Shown: one piece after another, positions 1-8,345 of the stretch
Position numbering within the stretch: the stretch's first letter is position 1
Layout of the letters: every line of letters starts with the position of its first letter
Assembly: GCA_016706365.1 (NCBI GenBank)
Contig: JADJJU010000003.1
Span: 310,001-374,000, forward strand
DNA length: 64,000 bases
DNA from: Saprospiraceae bacterium
GTDB lineage: Bacteria > Bacteroidota > Bacteroidia > Chitinophagales > Saprospiraceae
Direction: 5' to 3'
Position numbers and translations under genes: made by a program
The notes under the pieces: model-generated
What the model was told of the DNA's origin: nothing
Databases searched by the model: none
What the model saw: only the letters and a program-made list of their open reading frames with translations

Positions 1-265
1 AATGACATTAGTTATATGTAAGGTAATGTTGATACCAGGCAAAAATCTTGATTCGGCATTTAAAGGTCATTTTGACTTTAATAGATAGACAAAATTGATT
101 CAAACTGAAAGTTACATGTCAAAATTAAATCTTACTTTAGCGCATGGGCAGTCTATCATCTACAATAACCCTCACAGGTAAAATTATGGAGGTTTTATAT
201 CTGTTCAATTATATACCATACGGGATTAAATAGAATATTTTTGTAGTATACTAAGTCAAACACTC

Positions 266-1234
266 ATGATAGTATCATTTTCAAATCCATTACTAACAAC
301 ATTTTTAATGTTGGCTTTTACATGTTCTTATGGTCAAAAAGAAGTCCATTTACAGATCAATCAGTATATAGGAAACGATCCCTTTGCCATTGGTGATGAA
401 GGAACAAATGACCTGGGGACAAAATTTTCTATTTCAAGACTTGATTATTATATATCATCTATTAAGCTTCACCATGATGGAGGCACGACAACTAATGTTG
501 GCGATAAATACATCTTAGTTTCAAATGGAAATACTGTCGATGAATTGTTAGGCGAATTTAATATTGGTGTTCTTGATTCCATTACATTTTCAGTGGGAGT
601 AGATTCATTTAATAATCATGCTGACCCTACACTATGGCCATCCAGTCACCCGCTTGCTCCCAAATCACCTGAAATGCACTGGGGTTGGGCTGCAGGTTAC
701 AGATTTGTCGCGATAGAAGGGAAATCAGGTGCTAATTTGCAATTTGATTATCAGATTCATGGTTTGGGTGATGAACTTTACAATCCTACGACCATAGTTA
801 CGCAAGGTTCAGATCTCAATGGAGCTTTATTAATCTCAATAGATGCAGATTATCAACTAAGCCTGAAAGGTATCAATATGAACAAAAATGTTTTTCTACA
901 TGGTAGTAATAAAGAAGCCATTCCGTTAATGACCAATTATAATCAAAATGTTTTCCAGGCGACGGAAGGGACATCGGCATCGCATGAAATAGAAATTGGT
1001 AAATTAAAAATATATCCAAACCCGCTAATTGGTGGGAAGGTTACTATTGCACTGACGGAAGACCAAATCATAAGATCCAGCATTATCATCAGAGATGGAC
1101 TAGGTAGAATAGCTCATCAGATTACAAATCCAAGTTTGCAAAATGACGTATTACTTGATTATTCGGGTTTTTATTCCGTGGAATTAATACAATCAGGAAA
1201 AATAACTTATCGGGGCGGATTAGTGAAACAATAA
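266..1234 (+). CDS. MbnP-like copper-binding-type secreted protein with T9SS sorting domain
   Basis: Residues 1-23 form a signal peptide ending near SYGQ. The body matches the MbnP family: an early beta-strand region with YYISSIKLH (about 61-69) and the HWGWAAGYRF segment at 138-147. The family is named after methanobactin-operon MbnP, which binds copper using a tryptophan oxidised to kynurenine by its partner MbnH; W139 and W141 are the obvious candidates here. Residues from about 248 (KIYPNPL) to the end are a type A T9SS C-terminal sorting domain, so the product is probably exported to the cell surface rather than kept periplasmic. A diheme peroxidase gene starts 4 bp downstream, which supports the MbnP/MbnH reading. 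Copper binding is inferred from the family and not shown by the sequence. A weak -7-like TATTTTTG sits at 236-243. Confidence 0.85.
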   Translation: MIVSFSNPLLTTFLMLAFTCSYGQKEVHLQINQYIGNDPFAIGDEGTNDLGTKFSISRLDYYISSIKLHHDGGTTTNVGDKYILVSNGNTVDELLGEFNIGVLDSITFSVGVDSFNNHADPTLWPSSHPLAPKSPEMHWGWAAGYRFVAIEGKSGANLQFDYQIHGLGDELYNPTTIVTQGSDLNGALLISIDADYQLSLKGINMNKNVFLHGSNKEAIPLMTNYNQNVFQATEGTSASHEIEIGKLKIYPNPLIGGKVTIALTEDQIIRSSIIIRDGLGRIAHQITNPSLQNDVLLDYSGFYSVELIQSGKITYRGGLVKQ

Positions 1235-1238
1235 ACAG

Positions 1239-2258
1239 ATGAGGGCCAGGTCAGTATATTTAATTTTTTTTGTGTTCACATGTATTTCTTGTTCAGATAA
1301 GGAAGAAATACTAACCCCATCAAATCAAATATTAGAGAACATAACTATACCCAGTCATTTCCCTGAGATTACTTTTCCGATGGAAAACGCTTTCAGTTCA
1401 GAACGCTGGTCTCTGGGTAAAAAATTATTTTATGATAAGCGATTGTCTATAGATTCCACCATAAGTTGTGCCAGTTGTCACAATCAAGACAAAGCATTTG
1501 CTGATGGGATAAGTTTAAGCCCGGGCGTTTTTGGGAGAGCAGGGATAACAAATGTACCCTCACTAGCCAACGTAGCTTATCATCCTTATTATACAAGAGA
1601 GGGAGGAGTACCCACATTGGAAATGCAAGTTCTTGTACCCATCTCAGAACACAACGAATTCGGGTTTAACATAGTAGAAATCGAAAATAGACTGAAAAAG
1701 GACAATGGCTATCAAGAAATGGCCATGAGAGCATACGGAAGGGCATTAGATGCGTTTGTTATAACCAGAAGTATCAGTACTTTCGAACGAAGTATTATCA
1801 GTGGAAATAGCAAATACGATCAATATACAATTGGGAAAGCAAATTTAACTTCTGAAGAAAGACTGGGTAAAGAACTATTTTTTAGTGAAAAAACAAATTG
1901 CAGTGTTTGTCACGGAGGCTTTAATTTTACGAATTATGAATTTAAAAATAATGGTTTATATGAAACATACAGCCATTTTGGTAGATTCAGACTTACTCAA
2001 AAAGAATCAGATCTTGCTTTATTTAAAACACCGAGTTTGAGGAATGTGGGTTTTACAGCACCGTATATGCATGATGGTTCAATATCAACATTATCAGACG
2101 TAATCAATCATTATAACAGTGGTGGAAAGCCTCACAAGCATAAGAGTGAACTGATCCGTCCGCTTGGATTGACTGAAAATGAAAAAAAAGCTTTAGTTGC
2201 TTTTTTACAAACCTTGAATGATTCTACTCTACTCACAGATCCATTTTTGAGTGAATAA
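1239..2258 (+). CDS. Diheme cytochrome c peroxidase / MauG-MbnH-like lipoprotein
   Basis: This is a 339-residue member of the bacterial cytochrome c peroxidase/MauG superfamily. Two CxxCH haem c sites are visible, CASCH at 77-81 and CSVCH at 221-225, in the usual two-domain arrangement. The N-terminus is a short signal sequence with Cys15 and Cys18, so it may be a lipoprotein. The gene follows the MbnP-like gene with a 4-bp gap and is certainly co-transcribed with it. In characterised pairs the diheme partner MbnH oxidises a Trp of MbnP to kynurenine, and the same job is inferred here. A plain peroxide-scavenging CcpA is the alternative; the pairing favours the maturase reading. No downstream gene continues the operon. 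Confidence 0.88.
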   Translation: MRARSVYLIFFVFTCISCSDKEEILTPSNQILENITIPSHFPEITFPMENAFSSERWSLGKKLFYDKRLSIDSTISCASCHNQDKAFADGISLSPGVFGRAGITNVPSLANVAYHPYYTREGGVPTLEMQVLVPISEHNEFGFNIVEIENRLKKDNGYQEMAMRAYGRALDAFVITRSISTFERSIISGNSKYDQYTIGKANLTSEERLGKELFFSEKTNCSVCHGGFNFTNYEFKNNGLYETYSHFGRFRLTQKESDLALFKTPSLRNVGFTAPYMHDGSISTLSDVINHYNSGGKPHKHKSELIRPLGLTENEKKALVAFLQTLNDSTLLTDPFLSE

Positions 2259-2813
2259 AGAACCAAAACTCTTTATGTGTACGCGGTTGTAATGTTGGTG
2301 CCTGTGGAGAAGTTTTCAGTTCTTCCGGATGTAATTAGAATAGTGGAGTAGTATGGCAAAACATCCGGCCGGCTTGTATTTCTTTATTGTAAACATTGAT
2401 GGAAAAATCTATCAACAAGTTATTTCGCTGATCAAATAGAGAATTGTAAATATATCTACTTTCTGGCAATTATTGTTTGCTATAGCTGTCTTTCATGAAC
2501 TGATGGATCAACTCCTTTGATATGCTCTCCGCATCAGAAGTAGACTATTTGATATTTTTAAACAACTTTCTTACGTTCTGATTTTCACCGTATTTTCATT
2601 TTTTGTACTTTGGGGTTTACTTGGGATTTCAATCTGCTCCGCATTTAAGAATGGAGGTTTGTGACTGATCAATTTTAATTGACACAAATTTGTGTCAAGG
2701 GTGTAATTAAGTTATGATCAGCAATCTATATTTTTTATTTATTTGAAATGTTTACCGGTTTAATGCATTGCTCATCAGCAATTTTTGTCCGGTATATTTA
2801 AAAACCATGAATT
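2259..2813. other. Intergenic region, 555 bp, no gene recognised
   Basis: No convincing coding sequence was found on either strand: all frames are interrupted by stops and none resembles a family I recognise. The region ends with an AT-rich stretch that should contain the promoter of the next gene and holds one perfect 20-bp palindrome, described separately. Confidence 0.5.
2679..2698. promoter_or_regulatory. Perfect 20-bp palindrome, candidate operator
   Basis: TTGACACAAATTTGTGTCAA is identical to its own reverse complement. It lies about 115 bp upstream of the large T9SS protein gene, in an otherwise unstructured intergenic region. Its length and symmetry fit a dimeric regulator site. There is no T-tract after it, so it is not a terminator. 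The cognate regulator is unknown. Confidence 0.45.
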
Positions 2814-5357
2814 ATGCAAATTCTTTATTTCATTCGCATCAGTATATTTATTCTTTCTACTGTGGGCTTATCTGCCCAAATTCCGCAGCTTACTTTTGCC
2901 AAAAGAATGGGTGGTATAGGAGCAGAAGGAGCTTCAGCTATGGCAGTCGATACATTCGGAAATGTTTATACGACAGGGACTTTTTCGGGAACATCGGATT
3001 TTGATCCTGGTCCTGGTATCTTTAATCTAAACGCTCCGATTTTTGGCATTTTTGTTTCTAAGCTGGATGCCAATGGCAATTTTAAGTGGGCTAAAAATTT
3101 GGGGATTGGAAATGGTCTTGGAATTTGTGTAGATCATGATGGTAATGTTTATACAACAGGTCGATTTACAGGTACCTCGGACTTTGATCCGGGTGCAGGG
3201 ACATTCAACCTGACTTCAGTTGGAAATACTGATATCTTTATTTCCAAGCTGGATTCCCTGGGCAATTTTAGGTGGGCAAAATCAATGGGTGGCACAAATG
3301 AAGATGTTGCTAATGATATCGCTTTTCATGACAGTGGATTGTTGGGCTTGACGGGTAATTTCAGAGGTTCAGCTGATTTTGATCCCGGAACCGGTTCATT
3401 TAATATGCTAGCAGATTTTATAGATGTTTTTGTTTGTGTCCTTGATACTGCTGCTAATTTCCAATGGACTATAAAACTGGGAGGAGGAAAGGGAGAGGAC
3501 GCGGTGACCGGAAGCGTCGGTAATGCAATTAAGTTTGTTGGCGAGGCTCAGGTTGTCACGACCGGGTATTTTTCAGGGACCGGAGTTTTTGGTAATCAAA
3601 GTTTAAGCTCATTTGGAACCAGGGATATATTCATTACTAAACTAGGCAGGGAGGGAGACGTGATATGGACAAAGCAAATGGGTGGTACGGCAAATGACCA
3701 GGCAAATGATATTGCAGTGGATTCAAAAGGTGATATATATACAACAGGAGTATTTGTTGGCCTTGCGGATTTCAATCCTGATATGGTGACATTTGATATG
3801 ACCGCTGTTCAGGGAGACATTTTTATTTCAAAGCTGAATGCCGATGGCGATTTTATTTTTGCAAAACAATTGGGCGGTGATTTCTCTGATGTTGCTCAGG
3901 GGATTTTTGTCGATGATGAATATAATATTTATACAACCGGTAGCTATTTTCAGGCAGCAGATTTTGATCCGGGCCCGGAGATTTTTGAATTATCGGTTGT
4001 CGGTAATAATAATGCGGATATTTTTATTTCCAAACTGGATGAAAAAGGGGATTTCGTGTATGCAATTAAATTTGGTGGTCTTCAGCATGATGAGGGGACC
4101 TCCATCTATGTGGATAAGGATGGAAGTATATACAGTGCGGGTTCATTTTTTGGATTTGTAGATTTTGATCCATCTGAATCCACTGAACATTTAACTTCAG
4201 CAGGGGTCACAGATATCTACGTAAACAAGCTTTGCCAAATTACAACTCCTGTTATAGTTGGTCCGGAAGGATTCTGTTCTGGTGAGAGCATTACATTGAC
4301 AACCATGCAGGCTGACAGCTATTTGTGGAGTAATGGGGATACTACTCAAACTATTATTGTAAATGAACCGGGGGATTATTCTCTAACTATTTCAAATCAA
4401 AGTGGCTGCTCCGCTGTTTCAGCTACCCAATCTATAGAGGCTTTTCCGATTCCAGATCAGCCTTCCATATTTTCTAATGGAGGTAGCAGTATTTGTAAAG
4501 GAGATACTTTGTTACTTTCAACTGAAGTTTTTTCACAATATAACTGGAGCACAGGGGATACGACTCAACAAATAATTGTAATTGAACAAGGTGATTTTAC
4601 TTTGACTGTAACAAATGAATTTGGTTGTGAGGCGATCTCGGATGATTTTTTTGTAGAGGTGTTGCCGGTCCCTGAACTTATATTCTCGCCAGCAACATAT
4701 TCAATATGTGAAGGGGATTCGTTTTTATTGAGTGTAAATATTCCTGCAGAATCCTACTTATGGAGCACTGGAGAGTCAACGCAGTCGATAATTATTACGG
4801 ACTCAGGAGATTACAGTGTTGAGGTAACATTCGGTTCAGGCTGTTCAACTGAATCCAACATAATCATCGTAACTGTAAATCCACTTCCGGTTGTTGATCT
4901 GGGTGATGATATTAATTTAGTATCAGGAGATTCTGTGATTGTAGATGCGGGAACAGGAAGTGAACTATACGAATGGTCAACAGGATCAATCAGCCAGACT
5001 ATTACAGTAAACTCTATGGGAGAATACTGTGTAACTGTTACGAATATTTTCGGTTGTTCTGCTTCTGACTGTTTAACGGTTTCAGTTGTCACATCCTCAA
5101 ACGATGAAAACACAGCGTATAAAATCAGTGTTTCGCCAAATCCAAGCCAGGATGTGATATATATCCAAAGTGAAAATTTTGCGATTTCTTCACTTCAATT
5201 GATTAACATTGAAGGCAAAACTGTATTGTCTGAATTCAAATTTTCAAATGCCGGTGAATTGAGAGAAATGCATATTGAATCGTTGTCTCCGGGATTATAT
5301 TATTTGTATGTACGGGGTGAAGGAGTTTTGAGGACAATTCCTGTCATAAAAAAATAA
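2814..5357 (+). CDS. SBBP beta-propeller repeat protein with Ig/PKD-like repeats and T9SS sorting domain
   Basis: This is an 847-residue exported protein with a signal peptide at about 1-22 (ending LSAQ). Residues about 25-480 contain repeated units with the signature FDPGxGxFNL and ISKLDxxGxFxWAK, typical of SBBP beta-propeller repeats. Residues about 480-760 hold four copies of a unit around CxGDSxxLxxxxxxxYxWSxG(D/S)T, an Ig/PKD-like fold common in Bacteroidota adhesins. The last ~75 residues, beginning near ISVSPNPSQDVI, are a type A T9SS sorting domain. It is probably a surface-anchored or secreted structural or adhesive protein; no catalytic motif was seen. The 20-bp palindrome upstream may control it. 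The next gene starts 14 bp downstream, so the two may share a transcript even though their functions look unrelated. Confidence 0.9.
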   Translation: MQILYFIRISIFILSTVGLSAQIPQLTFAKRMGGIGAEGASAMAVDTFGNVYTTGTFSGTSDFDPGPGIFNLNAPIFGIFVSKLDANGNFKWAKNLGIGNGLGICVDHDGNVYTTGRFTGTSDFDPGAGTFNLTSVGNTDIFISKLDSLGNFRWAKSMGGTNEDVANDIAFHDSGLLGLTGNFRGSADFDPGTGSFNMLADFIDVFVCVLDTAANFQWTIKLGGGKGEDAVTGSVGNAIKFVGEAQVVTTGYFSGTGVFGNQSLSSFGTRDIFITKLGREGDVIWTKQMGGTANDQANDIAVDSKGDIYTTGVFVGLADFNPDMVTFDMTAVQGDIFISKLNADGDFIFAKQLGGDFSDVAQGIFVDDEYNIYTTGSYFQAADFDPGPEIFELSVVGNNNADIFISKLDEKGDFVYAIKFGGLQHDEGTSIYVDKDGSIYSAGSFFGFVDFDPSESTEHLTSAGVTDIYVNKLCQITTPVIVGPEGFCSGESITLTTMQADSYLWSNGDTTQTIIVNEPGDYSLTISNQSGCSAVSATQSIEAFPIPDQPSIFSNGGSSICKGDTLLLSTEVFSQYNWSTGDTTQQIIVIEQGDFTLTVTNEFGCEAISDDFFVEVLPVPELIFSPATYSICEGDSFLLSVNIPAESYLWSTGESTQSIIITDSGDYSVEVTFGSGCSTESNIIIVTVNPLPVVDLGDDINLVSGDSVIVDAGTGSELYEWSTGSISQTITVNSMGEYCVTVTNIFGCSASDCLTVSVVTSSNDENTAYKISVSPNPSQDVIYIQSENFAISSLQLINIEGKTVLSEFKFSNAGELREMHIESLSPGLYYLYVRGEGVLRTIPVIKK

Positions 5358-5371
5358 CAGGGTCTAATACT

Positions 5372-6025
5372 ATGTCTGAGCTAGAAAAAACAAAAAGAAC
5401 TACTATAACAAGATTGCCCAAAAGAGGGAGTTATGAATCAGAAACGATTCATAGCATTCTGGACGAGGCATATTTTTGTACACTTGCATATGAGAGGGAT
5501 GGAGTTGCTTTTCAAATACCTACAGGCTTTGTCAGGGTAGGAGAGAAGCTCTATATACATGGATCTGTTGGCAGTTTTTACATGCGTGAATTACTTTCAA
5601 GAAAGCCGGTGGTAAGTATAGGAGTGATGTTGGTTGATGGAATGGTTTTAGCACGCTCAGCATTTCATCATTCAGTGAATTATAGGTCAGTAATTTTGTT
5701 TGCTCAACCTGAACTGGTTTCAGAAGTGACAGAGCAGTACCATGTACTTGAAAGATTTACTGAAAAAATATGTCCCGGCAGATGGGCGGATATTCGCAAG
5801 CCGGATGCAGGTGAATGGAAAGCAACTATGGTTCTATCCTTTGATATAAGCGAAGCATCCGCCAAAATAAGAACCGGAGCGCCGAAAGATGATGAAGAGG
5901 ATTATGATCTTGATATATGGGCGGGGGTTATTCCTACTTCATTTGAAATGAAAACGCCTATCTCTGACCCTGCCCTTAAATCAGGAGTAGATTTACCGGA
6001 TTATTTAAAGAATTCATGGAAATAG
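5372..6025 (+). CDS. Pyridoxamine 5'-phosphate oxidase-like FMN-binding protein
   Basis: This 217-residue cytosolic protein has the split beta-barrel flavin-binding fold of the NimA-like/PNPOx-like family. The order is FCTLAYERDG (first strand), FQIPTGFVR, YIHGSVGSFYMREL, VSIGVMLVDGMVLARS and YRSVILFAQPE. The FMN-site pattern with the HGS turn is clear. The family includes nitroimidazole reductases and general flavin-nucleotide-binding proteins, and the substrate here is unknown. It lies 14 bp after the preceding gene and converges on pdxH, a distant relative in fold. It is not PdxH itself because the PLP-site residues and typical C-terminus are absent. Confidence 0.85.
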   Translation: MSELEKTKRTTITRLPKRGSYESETIHSILDEAYFCTLAYERDGVAFQIPTGFVRVGEKLYIHGSVGSFYMRELLSRKPVVSIGVMLVDGMVLARSAFHHSVNYRSVILFAQPELVSEVTEQYHVLERFTEKICPGRWADIRKPDAGEWKATMVLSFDISEASAKIRTGAPKDDEEDYDLDIWAGVIPTSFEMKTPISDPALKSGVDLPDYLKNSWK

Positions 6026-6039
6026 AGAAGGATTAAAAC

Positions 6040-6690
6040 TTAGGAAGCTAGTCTATTCATTTCCCACTCCCCATGTTCATTTAATTTAAATTGAATTCTA
6101 TCATGGAGGCGATTTGGTCTGCCTTGCCAGAATTCAAATAAATCAGGGATTAGTACATATCCTCCCCAATAATCAGGTCTTTGTACTATTGAAGTTTCCT
6201 GGTATTTTTCCCATTCGCTTGCAAATCGAGCTTCCATGTCGGCCCTATTTTCAATAATTTGGCTTTGAGGAGAAGCAATGGCACCCACCTGACTTCCGAT
6301 AGGACGTGACTTGAAGTAGTTGTCTGATTTCAATGGGTCAAGAAGTTCTACTTTACCTTCGATCCGAATTTGTCTTTCAAGTGTATACCACCAGAAAAGC
6401 AGTGCAGCGAAGGGATTTTCAGAGAGATGCTCTCCTTTTTTGCTAAGATAATTTGTAAAAAAGCAAAAGCCGCCTTCTTCGATTCCTTTGAGAAGGACCA
6501 TCCTATTGGAAGGTTTGCCTGATATCTCAGCTGTAGCTAATGCCATCGCATTGGGTTCGGGTTCCTTTGCTTCTGTAGCTTCCTTGAACCAAATATTAAA
6601 TTGAGTGAAAGGATCAGGGTTAATTTCAGTTTCTGTTAGAATATGGGAGGCATATTCTTGACGGAGTGCTGAAATATCATTCTTGTTCAT
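6040..6690 (-). CDS. pdxH: Pyridoxamine 5'-phosphate oxidase
   Basis: This 216-residue enzyme oxidises pyridoxine or pyridoxamine 5'-phosphate to PLP using FMN. Characteristic segments are present in order: NAMALATAEISGKPSNRMVL, GFCFFTNYLSKKG, FWWYTLERQIRIEG, FKSRPIGSQVGAIASPQSQ, DYWGGYVLIPD and FWQGRPNRLHDR, the last being the C-terminal PLP/FMN-contact motif. The length is standard for the family. The gene converges with the FMN-binding protein gene, with a 14-bp gap. Start ATG at 6690 fits the family N-terminus. Confidence 0.96.
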   Translation of the reverse strand: MNKNDISALRQEYASHILTETEINPDPFTQFNIWFKEATEAKEPEPNAMALATAEISGKPSNRMVLLKGIEEGGFCFFTNYLSKKGEHLSENPFAALLFWWYTLERQIRIEGKVELLDPLKSDNYFKSRPIGSQVGAIASPQSQIIENRADMEARFASEWEKYQETSIVQRPDYWGGYVLIPDLFEFWQGRPNRLHDRIQFKLNEHGEWEMNRLAS

Positions 6691-6777
6691 AGGGTTATGG
6701 ATTGAGGGAGGAAAATTAAGTAAAAAACAAGAAATGAGGGGAGAAGTTTGGAGGGGGGGTGTGTGTTACAATAAAAA

Positions 6778-7791
6778 TTATGTTATGATTATTGTATCAT
6801 TTATAATTAAATTTTCAAGCCAATCCTTTGCATCGGTGCAACCCAAACTTGCTATCATTATTTGTTTGGCTTTGTCAATCCGCATACTGGTATATTCCTT
6901 ATAATGATGCCAATTCAGGTAATTCTGAAGGTATTTGGTTGCGACTCCTTTGAAAGGGATTAAGAAGTCGAGGAATGTATGTTGATTTTGCTGCGCAGTG
7001 TTTAAATTTATTGGCTCTCGTTTTCTAAGTTTCCCTTGGGATTTAGCACACAGATGCTCAATTACTTCCAAATTGTTGCAATGTGCATACGGTATAGTGT
7101 CTTTGGTGATATGAACTGATCCGTGGAGTATTTTGCCTGTTATTGCCTTTTTAACATGGTCGCTATTTAATGATGATGCTTTGATCACGCTGCTCACAGA
7201 TTCCCGATTACCACGACAAACACTTAAAATTATACTAACTGACTCTGGTGTTTTTCCAGGTTCTGACCGTTCTGAATTTAAATGAGAAGCAATATTTTTA
7301 CGTTGACCTTTTCGACTGAAAGGCAATTGAAAGTCAGCACTTTCTACTATTCCACCGATGCTTTGAGGCAAGTAACAGCTTATGGAAGATAATAGCCTGT
7401 GCCTCCATCTAAAACTTGTTTGTACACAAACACCCACCTCTTGCGCCGCTTTGCGAATGGATTGACCCCTAAGGAAAGCTTGTATATAATTTTGCCACAA
7501 TGACTTCTTTTGCAATCCTGCAAGGCTGGTACCATGTGTAGCCAACCAATATTTTCCGCATGATTTACAAGAATATCTTTGAATACCTTTAATTTTTGCT
7601 CTTCGCAGGGTTTTTTCACTAAGGCAATGAACACATTGAGGCAAAGAAATTTGGCCGGCCTCCAGTTCTCTCATTATTGATACCATCTGCCCTTGTTCAA
7701 TTTCTAATTGGTCAATTAAAAACGCAATAAGACGCTCTTTTTGAGGATAGGTCAAAAAGCTGAATTCCTGGATTATGTGGTTCGTTTTCAT
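6778..7791 (-). CDS. IS1595-family transposase-like protein, catalytic residues apparently lost
   Basis: This 337-residue protein has the IS1595 architecture: a zinc ribbon (CVHC near 55-58, CKSC near 75-78), a helical HTH-like segment RKAAQEVGVCVQTSFRWRHR, an ISXO2-like RNase H-fold core, and the family C-terminus PFKGVATKYLQNYLNW. Compared with family members as I recall them, the first catalytic Asp (in VESDD or VEIDE) is Ala in VESADF, the second Asp position (TDSxxSY) reads TKDTIPY, and the third site is also altered. The frame is nonetheless open and full length. No clear terminal inverted repeats or target duplication were found; G-rich DNA near 6752 and C-rich DNA near 7917 are only weak candidates for ends. 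A palindrome lies just upstream of the start. A domesticated transposase-derived DNA-binding protein is possible. Confidence 0.75.
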   Translation of the reverse strand: MKTNHIIQEFSFLTYPQKERLIAFLIDQLEIEQGQMVSIMRELEAGQISLPQCVHCLSEKTLRRAKIKGIQRYSCKSCGKYWLATHGTSLAGLQKKSLWQNYIQAFLRGQSIRKAAQEVGVCVQTSFRWRHRLLSSISCYLPQSIGGIVESADFQLPFSRKGQRKNIASHLNSERSEPGKTPESVSIILSVCRGNRESVSSVIKASSLNSDHVKKAITGKILHGSVHITKDTIPYAHCNNLEVIEHLCAKSQGKLRKREPINLNTAQQNQHTFLDFLIPFKGVATKYLQNYLNWHHYKEYTSMRIDKAKQIMIASLGCTDAKDWLENLIINDTIIIT

Positions 7792-7801
7792 TGAACTAAA
7801 A

Positions 7802-7819
7802 TATGATATTTATATCATA
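7802..7819. promoter_or_regulatory. Palindrome upstream of IS1595-like gene
   Basis: Two perfect 8-bp arms, TATGATAT and ATATCATA, flank a 2-bp centre. The site lies 10 bp upstream of the start codon of the transposase-like gene, where a bound dimer would block transcription or translation initiation. A related ATGAT...ATCAT pair occurs at 6785-6800, inside the 3' end of the same gene, so the two sites could be subterminal binding sites of the element. Function is inferred from position only. Confidence 0.4.
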
Positions 7820-7994
7820 ACATTGATTATTCTTCAACATTTCTTTCTTCATCCTCCACCACTGCTACTAAAATACTTTTGACTAAAGTTCATCATTCCA
7901 TTATAATTTTATTTTTCCCCCAACTATTCCCAATAACTTTTTCCCATAAACCATACCTTCACCATCTTGTTAACACAGAAAAATATTTCAAACT

Positions 7995-8345
7995 ATGTCT
8001 ATTGTCAATGAATTCAACGATTACCGGGCCAAAATGAATGATCGCATTTTGTCGGAAGATAATAAAGTCCTGAAGCGTTTTTGGAGCCTGGACGGAGCTG
8101 CTTATCAGGAGGGAGCATTACCCGTGAAAACAAAGGAACTCCTTGGCCTTGTCGCATCTATGGTTTTGCGCTGTGATGATTGCATAAAATACCATGTCGG
8201 TAAATGCTATGATTTGGGTGTCACCAGCGAAGAACTATTTGAAGTTTTCGGGATTGCAAATCTCGTGGGTGGTTCTATCTGTATCCCCCATACCCGCCGC
8301 GCTGTAGAATATTGGGATGCATTGCATGATCAGTCAGAAGCTTGA
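7995..8345 (+). CDS. Carboxymuconolactone decarboxylase / AhpD-like protein
   Basis: This 116-residue alpha-helical protein has the AhpD-type redox motif CDDC at residues 60-63 followed by His67 (CxxCxxxH), and the C-terminal GGSICIPHTRRAVEYW segment of CMD-domain proteins. AhpD-type members act as thiol-disulfide reductants for peroxidases, while other members are decarboxylases; the CxxC favours a redox role. The 3' end overlaps the convergent GT-C-like gene by 16 bp. It has no obvious functional partner nearby. Confidence 0.88.
   Translation: MSIVNEFNDYRAKMNDRILSEDNKVLKRFWSLDGAAYQEGALPVKTKELLGLVASMVLRCDDCIKYHVGKCYDLGVTSEELFEVFGIANLVGGSICIPHTRRAVEYWDALHDQSEA

Noticed and set aside
6752..7924. 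IS element ends with G-run and C-run termini
   Set aside because: Flanking sequence similarity is weak and no target-site duplication was seen.
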